Shown here: in pieces, positions 7,523 through 11,054 of the stretch
Position numbering within the stretch: position 1 is the first letter of the stretch
Layout: each line of letters begins with the position of its first letter
NCBI GenBank assembly: GCA_016932295.1
Contig: JAFGDC010000457.1
Coordinates: forward strand, 1-11,054
DNA: 11,054 nucleotides
Source of the DNA: a candidate division CSSED10-310 bacterium
GTDB taxonomy: Bacteria > CSSED10-310 > JAFGDC01
Direction: 5' to 3'
Made by a program: the position numbers and the translations under genes
The notes under the pieces: generated by a model
Seen by the model: the letters and a program-made list of their open reading frames with translations, nothing else
Database searches by the model: none
Told to the model about the DNA's origin: nothing

Positions 7523-8260
7523 TCAGAATCTGCAGCAGCACAGCACCAGCCTGGCGGCGCCGTGAGCGGGCCGGACGAGAGTCTTTTCGATATCGGCCGT
7601 GCAGCTCGAACCGGTAATGAATCCCACCCATGCCGGCAGCGGTCTCTCCCGTAAGCGCCGCAAGGCCGAATCGATATCCCGGACCACCTGGTCGGGCTGG
7701 AACAGCACCATATGGAGATGCGGCAGGACGCTCGAGAGGCGATCGCTCGTATGGGTTCCGATCACCACGGTTCCCTGCGCTGCGATCACCAGGTCGCAAC
7801 TGGTAACCGCGGCGTTCACCCCGGCCAGGGTAAACCGGCCTTTAGCATCACGGGACAAGGCGGTGGCACCCACCGTCCTGACATACAGGCGCATTCGCTC
7901 CAGGAGGTTCAGGTCCCGACACAATCCACGCTCTTCTATAAAGGCGCTGCCGCCAAGCCGGCCCAACTCCCGCACCAGGATGCTGTCCAGCTCGCCGACG
8001 GTGCGGGGATAGACGATTACCGTGCCCAGTTCCTCACAGCGCTTTTCAAGTACCTCCGTGAGATCATGCCAGGCAGCAGTGGAGATCGGCGAGGTCACAT
8101 CTTCGTGTGCGGGCGCCACGGCCGGGTTCGGACAGACCGCCTGATTATCGCCGGCGCTACGCAATCGTCGCAGGATCTCCTCGCGGTCATCGGATGCCGT
8201 CATAGCTGCCTGGACCGGCTGATTTCCCACAGGTGGCCGATGGTCATTGGGTCCACGCAT
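7523..8260 (-). CDS. lutC: Lactate utilization protein C (LUD domain)
   Basis: This 245-residue LUD-domain protein is the third subunit of the LutABC system, which oxidises L-lactate to pyruvate in the cytoplasm. ATG 8260 is chosen because AGGAGG lies nine bases upstream, inside the end of lutB, and the start is one base after the lutB stop. An ATG at 8203 (MTASDDREEILRRL), where family similarity begins, is an alternative. Visible LutC features are the DDREEILRRLR helix, AWHDLTEVLEKRCEELGT and the conserved end segment GSSCTADIEKTLVRPAHGA. The segment TSCDLVIAAQGTVVIGTHTSDRLSSVLPHLH carries the LUD ligand-site pattern, where the family usually has an A-x-T-G-T/S run. The C-terminus ends in three consecutive cysteines (LVLCCCRF) instead of the usual hydrophobic strand, which is odd but needs no frameshift to explain. 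It is the last gene of the operon. Confidence 0.93.
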   Translation of the reverse strand: MRGPNDHRPPVGNQPVQAAMTASDDREEILRRLRSAGDNQAVCPNPAVAPAHEDVTSPISTAAWHDLTEVLEKRCEELGTVIVYPRTVGELDSILVRELGRLGGSAFIEERGLCRDLNLLERMRLYVRTVGATALSRDAKGRFTLAGVNAAVTSCDLVIAAQGTVVIGTHTSDRLSSVLPHLHMVLFQPDQVVRDIDSALRRLRERPLPAWVGFITGSSCTADIEKTLVRPAHGAARLVLCCCRF

Positions 8261-8261
8261 C

Positions 8262-9659
8262 TCAGTGTTCCTCCTGACGCCATGCAGCATTAAACGACAT
8301 GCCTGCCGGGGGCGGCAGGCGGCGCTCCTTACACCATGCCTTCAGGAGAGTCTTCCCCAGAAGCCCTCCCACTAGCGGCCAGAGTCTGGCGGCGGACTTC
8401 GCGCCGCGCCTGTAGAGATACGGCCGGCGCCAGGCCGCCGCGGCGCCGCGCATGGCCAACCGCTCGCCAAGACCCCCGCGCTCCCTTGCGATCCGGCCGC
8501 GCAGCCTGAGGAGCAGTTCCGGAATCGGGATCCTGACCGGGCACACCTCGGCACAGGCGCCGCACAGGGATGAGCCGAATGGCAGGTCACCGGCTTCCGC
8601 AAAGCCAACCAGCAGCGGGGTCAGCACGGCGCCGATGGGTCCGGGATTGACCGACCCATATGCGTGTCCGCTGACCCGCCTGAACACCGGGCAAATGTTA
8701 AGGCATGATCCGCACCTGATGCAGGTCAGCGCCTCCCGCATTTCATGATCGACGGCAATGCGCGAACGACCGTTGTCGATAAGTACCACGTGGAGTTCCT
8801 CAGGACCATGTGGTTCACTCTTACCCCGCACTCCGGTAAGCATGGATACGGCCGCGGTGGCTCGCTGCCCGGTGCCGTGCGGGCCAAGAAGCTTGAGGAG
8901 AGGGTACAGGTCCGGCAAGGCTGGAATGACCTTCTCGATTCCCGCCACGCAGATGACTAACGGCGGCAGGTTGCTGCTCAATCGGATGTTGCCCTCGTTC
9001 TCCACTGAGACGATCGTGCCCGTCTCCGCCACCAAGAAGTTGGCACCGATAATCCCCATGTCCGCATCCAGGAACTTGGACCTGAGATGTTTCCGAGCGG
9101 CAGCGGTAAGTTCCACCGGGTCCTCCGAGTATGGAATTCCCAATTTTTCCTCAAACAGCCTCCCGATCTGCTGGCGGGAGAGATGCAGCGCCGGCGCCGT
9201 GATGTGACTCGGCATCTTGCCTTGAAGCTGAACGATGAATTCCCCCAGATCGGTCTCCAGAGCTTCGATGCCGGCTGCCTCGAGAGCGGGTCGCAGTTCG
9301 ATTTCCTCGCTCATGATGGACTTGCCCTTGACCACCAGTCGCACCTTGCGGCGCCGCGCCAGATCGAGAATGATGTCCCTGGCGGCCGATCCATCCACGG
9401 CCCAGTGCACCTTGCCGCCCCGATCCCGCAGCGCCGATTCGAACTGTTCCAGTAACTGCGGAAGCCAGTCGAGGCAGTACATCTTCAATTCGCGAGCCTG
9501 GTCCCGCAGTTCCTCCCAGTTGGTCATTTCAGCCTTGAGCGATTGTCTCTTCTCCAGGGTGATATCCGTCGCATGCTCCACCACCCTCTGCAGTGTGCCA
9601 TCCAGAAGTGCTGCACGGATCTGGTCTTTGAAGCGGCCAGGCGTTTCATGTTCGGCCAT
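8262..9659 (-). CDS. lutB: Lactate utilization iron-sulfur protein B
   Basis: This 465-residue protein is the largest LutABC subunit, combining a LUD domain (about 60-300) with a ferredoxin-like domain. KGKSIMSEEIELRPALE and ALETDLGEFIVQL are the classic LutB signature. GANFLVAETGTIVSVENEGNIRLSSNLPP forms the rest of the LUD pocket. One 4Fe-4S motif is CIRCGSCLNICP (Cys313, 316, 319, 323) and the second is SSLCGACAEVCP (Cys366, 369, 373). It passes electrons from lactate oxidation together with LutA. ATG 9659 is one base past the lutA stop and six bases after AGGGAG, so it is translationally linked; the open frame reaches 12 codons further into lutA but has no better start. Its length is typical of the family and no key residue is missing. 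Confidence 0.96.
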   Translation of the reverse strand: MAEHETPGRFKDQIRAALLDGTLQRVVEHATDITLEKRQSLKAEMTNWEELRDQARELKMYCLDWLPQLLEQFESALRDRGGKVHWAVDGSAARDIILDLARRRKVRLVVKGKSIMSEEIELRPALEAAGIEALETDLGEFIVQLQGKMPSHITAPALHLSRQQIGRLFEEKLGIPYSEDPVELTAAARKHLRSKFLDADMGIIGANFLVAETGTIVSVENEGNIRLSSNLPPLVICVAGIEKVIPALPDLYPLLKLLGPHGTGQRATAAVSMLTGVRGKSEPHGPEELHVVLIDNGRSRIAVDHEMREALTCIRCGSCLNICPVFRRVSGHAYGSVNPGPIGAVLTPLLVGFAEAGDLPFGSSLCGACAEVCPVRIPIPELLLRLRGRIARERGGLGERLAMRGAAAAWRRPYLYRRGAKSAARLWPLVGGLLGKTLLKAWCKERRLPPPAGMSFNAAWRQEEH

Positions 9660-9660
9660 G

Positions 9661-10404
9661 TCAGGCTCCCTCTCCGAGCGACAGCGCTTCGGCAAGGATA
9701 TCCACGATGTGTTCCACGCGCACGGGAAGCCCGAGCTTGCCGGCTACTCCCTGCAACTGCATCTGGCAACTGGAATCGCTTACCACCAGACGCTCCACAT
9801 CGGCCGCCACCGCCTCCTCCAGCTTGTCACGGGCCATGGCCGCGGATAATTCGGGAAACTTCACGGCAAAGGTGCCGCCGAACCCGCAACACTCCTTCGC
9901 CCGTTTCAGTTCGACCAATTCGAGGTCCTGGACAGCCTCGAGCAATCGCAGCGGCTGCCGTTCGACACCCAGTTCCCGCAGCAGGTGACAGCCGTGATGA
10001 AGGCTGGCCCGAACCGCAAGCCGACCGCCGAGACCGGTGACGCCAAGGACATCCACCAGGAACTCACTGAATTCGAACAACCGCCCCCGGAGCGATTCCC
10101 AGCGTTCCCGGTCCGCTGCACCAAGGGGCAGTGCGCCGTAATGATGCTTCACCATGCTTGTGCAGGAGCCGGCCGGAGCGATGATGTAATCGGATTTCAA
10201 CCTCGCGAACACGTCGAGGAAATGATGCGCGGCCCTGGTTGCTTCACGCATGTATCCGCTGTTGAAGGCTGGTTGTCCACAGCAGGTTTGGGTGAGTGGA
10301 TACACTGGATCATGACCGAGCCTTCTGAGCAGTCGCACCAGATTCATGCCGGTCTCCGGGTAATACACATCGGTCATGCAGGGGATGAATACAGCCAGTC
10401 TCAT
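9661..10404 (-). CDS. lutA: Lactate utilization protein A (cysteine-rich CCG-domain subunit)
   Basis: This 247-residue subunit has two cysteine-rich CCG domains, as in GlpC and HdrB, and matches LutA in length. Domain one has PCMTD (Cys9), TCCGQPAFNSGY (Cys41, Cys42) and PAGSCTSM (Cys81). Domain two has HHGCH (Cys139), ECCGFGGTFAVKFP (Cys172, Cys173) and SDSSCQMQ (Cys213). These cysteines bind an iron-sulfur cluster, and the protein hands electrons on during lactate oxidation. ATG 10404 is chosen because GGAGG sits five bases upstream and the family start MRLAVFIPCMTD follows. The frame stays open far upstream, but through the promoter and repeat region, so the longer version is rejected. It is the first gene of lutABC. 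Confidence 0.96.
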   Translation of the reverse strand: MRLAVFIPCMTDVYYPETGMNLVRLLRRLGHDPVYPLTQTCCGQPAFNSGYMREATRAAHHFLDVFARLKSDYIIAPAGSCTSMVKHHYGALPLGAADRERWESLRGRLFEFSEFLVDVLGVTGLGGRLAVRASLHHGCHLLRELGVERQPLRLLEAVQDLELVELKRAKECCGFGGTFAVKFPELSAAMARDKLEEAVAADVERLVVSDSSCQMQLQGVAGKLGLPVRVEHIVDILAEALSLGEGA

Positions 10405-10422
10405 GCTCTCCTCCAGGCCACG

Positions 10423-10452
10423 ACTATACATTCTGCGAGCCGCCGATGCCAG
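10423..10452 (-). promoter_or_regulatory. Probable promoter of the lutABC operon
   Basis: On the minus strand TATAGT (10428-10423) matches five of six -10 bases, and CTGGCA (10452-10447) matches four of six -35 bases, with an 18-base spacer. The -10 ends 18 bases before the lutA ATG, so the leader would be only about ten bases but would still hold the GGAGG site. No recognisable regulator site was found, and no lutR-like regulator gene lies in the window. Confidence 0.4.
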
Positions 10453-10533
10453 CGACGCGCTCACGCCAGAAAGGCCATCCCAATCCGTTTTCATTGTGAT
10501 ACGGCGAAATCGAACAAAGCCGTTCTCCGAAGA

Positions 10534-10549
10534 CATTGCGCGAGCAATG
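10534..10549. repeat. Perfect inverted repeat CATTGC-GCGA-GCAATG upstream of lutA
   Basis: Two six-base arms match perfectly around a four-base centre. The site is about 80 bases upstream of the putative lut -35. No T-run follows on either strand, which argues against a terminator. It could be an operator for a dimeric regulator or belong to the end of an unseen upstream unit. Chance is possible at this length. Confidence 0.45.
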
Positions 10550-10623
10550 GTGAATGCGGGGCGGCGCCATGATGCGTATAAAAACATGAGTACGCTCCGC
10601 TGGTGTTGCCCAGGCAGATTTAA

Positions 10624-10651
10624 CATCAATGGGGTCGCATCAATGGGGTCG
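10624..10651. repeat. 14-base exact tandem duplication leading into the first GGGGTCG repeat
   Basis: CATCAATGGGGTCG is repeated exactly and without a gap at 10624-10637 and 10638-10651. The second unit runs into the first full copy of the GGGGTCGTACC repeat. It shows slippage or nested insertion at the edge of the repeat cluster. Confidence 0.8.
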
Positions 10652-10710
10652 TACCCAGAATCTTGTAATGATCGTCGCGATGCGTTGGCTTTCAATCTTC
10701 CACAGCAGCC
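10645..10710 (+). repeat. GGGGTCGTACC repeat family, copy 1
   Basis: These 66 bases start GGGGTCGTACCCAGAATC and end CACAGCAGCC. They match copy 5 (10978-11043) at 64 of 66 positions by direct reading. The first ~26 bases are the best conserved part across the cluster. GGGT-CGT-ACCC within it can pair as a tiny hairpin. Translation gives no recognisable protein. Confidence 0.85.
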
Positions 10711-10731
10711 TGGCGAAGCTCTCTTTCCAAC

Positions 10732-10804
10732 GGGGTCGTACCCGGAATCTTGTAATGTTCGCTGCAGAGCGTTGTTGTTCAAGGACTTACGACTGAACAT
10801 TCGT
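10732..10804 (+). repeat. GGGGTCGTACC repeat family, copy 2 (diverged)
   Basis: GGGGTCGTACCCGGAATCTT and the six bases after it match copies 1 and 5 closely. The remainder drifts but keeps GCGTTG and TTCAA at the same places. It starts 87 bases after copy 1 and is preceded by TCCAAC, as copy 5 is, so the true unit probably begins before the GGGG. Confidence 0.75.
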
Positions 10805-10858
10805 GGTCGTACCTGGAATCCTCTGCTTTTCGATGAGAAGCGTTGGCACTAAAAGGCT
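10805..10858 (+). repeat. GGGGTCGTACC repeat family, copy 3 (degenerate)
   Basis: GGTCGTACCTGGAATC is followed by a diverged tail that keeps TTCGATG and AGCGTTGG in register with the other copies. It begins 73 bases after copy 2. It is the weakest long copy and its right boundary is a guess. Confidence 0.55.
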
Positions 10859-10960
10859 GATAAGAAGTTCCGCGCGCGAACCCACGAGGTGTGGCGGCGG
10901 GTCCCGCCGCTCAAACCAGGGCGCGGCTGGTGCCACGCGCTCCCTTCGCTGGCGCGACGC
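10859..10960. other. GC-rich palindromic spacer inside the repeat cluster
   Basis: This segment interrupts the repeat copies and is much richer in G and C. GCGGCGGG (10894-10901) and CCCGCCGC (10903-10910) are perfect arms around one base, able to fold as a strong hairpin. More partial palindromes follow (GCGCGGCTGGTGCCACGCGC, about 10921-10940). It may be part of a mobile palindromic element, but no transposase is in the window. Confidence 0.45.
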
Positions 10961-11043
10961 GGGGTCGTACCTCCAACGGGGTCGTACCCGGAATCTTGTA
11001 ATGATCGTCGCGATGCGTTGGCTTTCAATCTTCCACGGCAGCC
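10961..11043 (+). repeat. GGGGTCGTACC repeat family, truncated copy 4 and full copy 5
   Basis: Copy 4 is only GGGGTCGTACCTCCAAC (10961-10977). Copy 5 begins straight after it at 10978 and runs to 11043, nearly identical to copy 1. The head-to-tail junction of a short and a full copy shows that the family arranges itself in tandem. The cluster reaches the right edge, so more copies or an associated gene may lie outside. Confidence 0.85.
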
Positions 11044-11054
11044 ACGGAGACAAA

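Larger units (their letters stand above)
10405..11054. other. Intergenic region upstream of lutA, no gene seen
   Basis: About 650 bases contain the lut promoter, the CATTGC inverted repeat and the GGGGTCGTACC repeat cluster. Open frames on both strands cross the repeats, lack ribosome sites and translate to repeated, arginine-rich low-information sequence. The reading frame of lutA extends into this stretch to 10800, but it precedes the clear ribosome site and the conserved family start. Confidence 0.6.

Noticed and set aside
7237..7654. Plus-strand genes between the metallo-beta-lactamase gene and lutC
   Set aside because: The frames run antisense into lutC, have no ribosome sites and show no recognisable protein features.
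10405..10800. Upstream extension of lutA by 132 codons
   Set aside because: It includes the repeat cluster and the probable promoter, while the family N-terminus and a well-spaced GGAGG fit the ATG at 10404.
10624..11054. CRISPR array
   Set aside because: Copy spacing is irregular (87, 73, 156, 17 bases), the copies are long and diverge in their tails, and no regular unique spacers or cas genes are present.

Overview
The window reads as GC-rich chromosomal DNA from a free-living bacterium. It has Shine-Dalgarno-led genes, Sec signal peptides and bacterial metabolic operons. No phage, plasmid, transposase, tRNA or rRNA gene is visible. Two large secreted proteins with poorly recognisable bodies share a C-terminal domain, and short repeats fill the non-coding stretches. 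This resembles genomes of uncultured candidate phyla; that placement is an impression from style, not a match to any named lineage.

Layout. Positions 1-4002 hold a leftward gene set: a secreted UshA-type metallophosphoesterase/5'-nucleotidase with extra C-terminal domains, then 27 bases later a Gfo/Idh/MocA-family oxidoreductase, then an overlapping gene that runs off the left edge and carries a dinucleotide-binding-like GxxGxxG motif. Positions 4003-4622 are a divergent intergenic region with two different short tandem-repeat arrays and a probable promoter for the leftward genes. Positions 4623-6104 hold a rightward gene for a secreted, Trp- and Asp-rich, probably all-helical protein whose last ~118 residues resemble the C-terminus of the divergent metallophosphoesterase. 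Positions 6168-7175 hold a convergent gene for an RNase Z-like metallo-beta-lactamase hydrolase, possibly leaderless. Positions 7176-7522 hold no gene. Positions 7523-10404 carry a complete, tightly packed lutABC operon (leftward), encoding the iron-sulfur L-lactate-oxidising complex. Positions 10405-11054 hold no gene: they contain the lut promoter region, a perfect inverted repeat, and a cluster of at least five full or partial copies of a dispersed repeat beginning GGGGTCGTACC.

How the genes may work together. LutABC would oxidise lactate to pyruvate in the cytoplasm. The two divergent secreted proteins, with a common C-terminal module and a shared upstream region, are probably exported and displayed or anchored by the same route. 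The oxidoreductase behind the nucleotidase may process a sugar-type compound, but nothing in the sequence names its substrate. The best candidates for something undescribed are the shared C-terminal module, the 13-base repeat array between the two secreted-protein genes, and the GGGGTCGTACC repeat family at the right edge.
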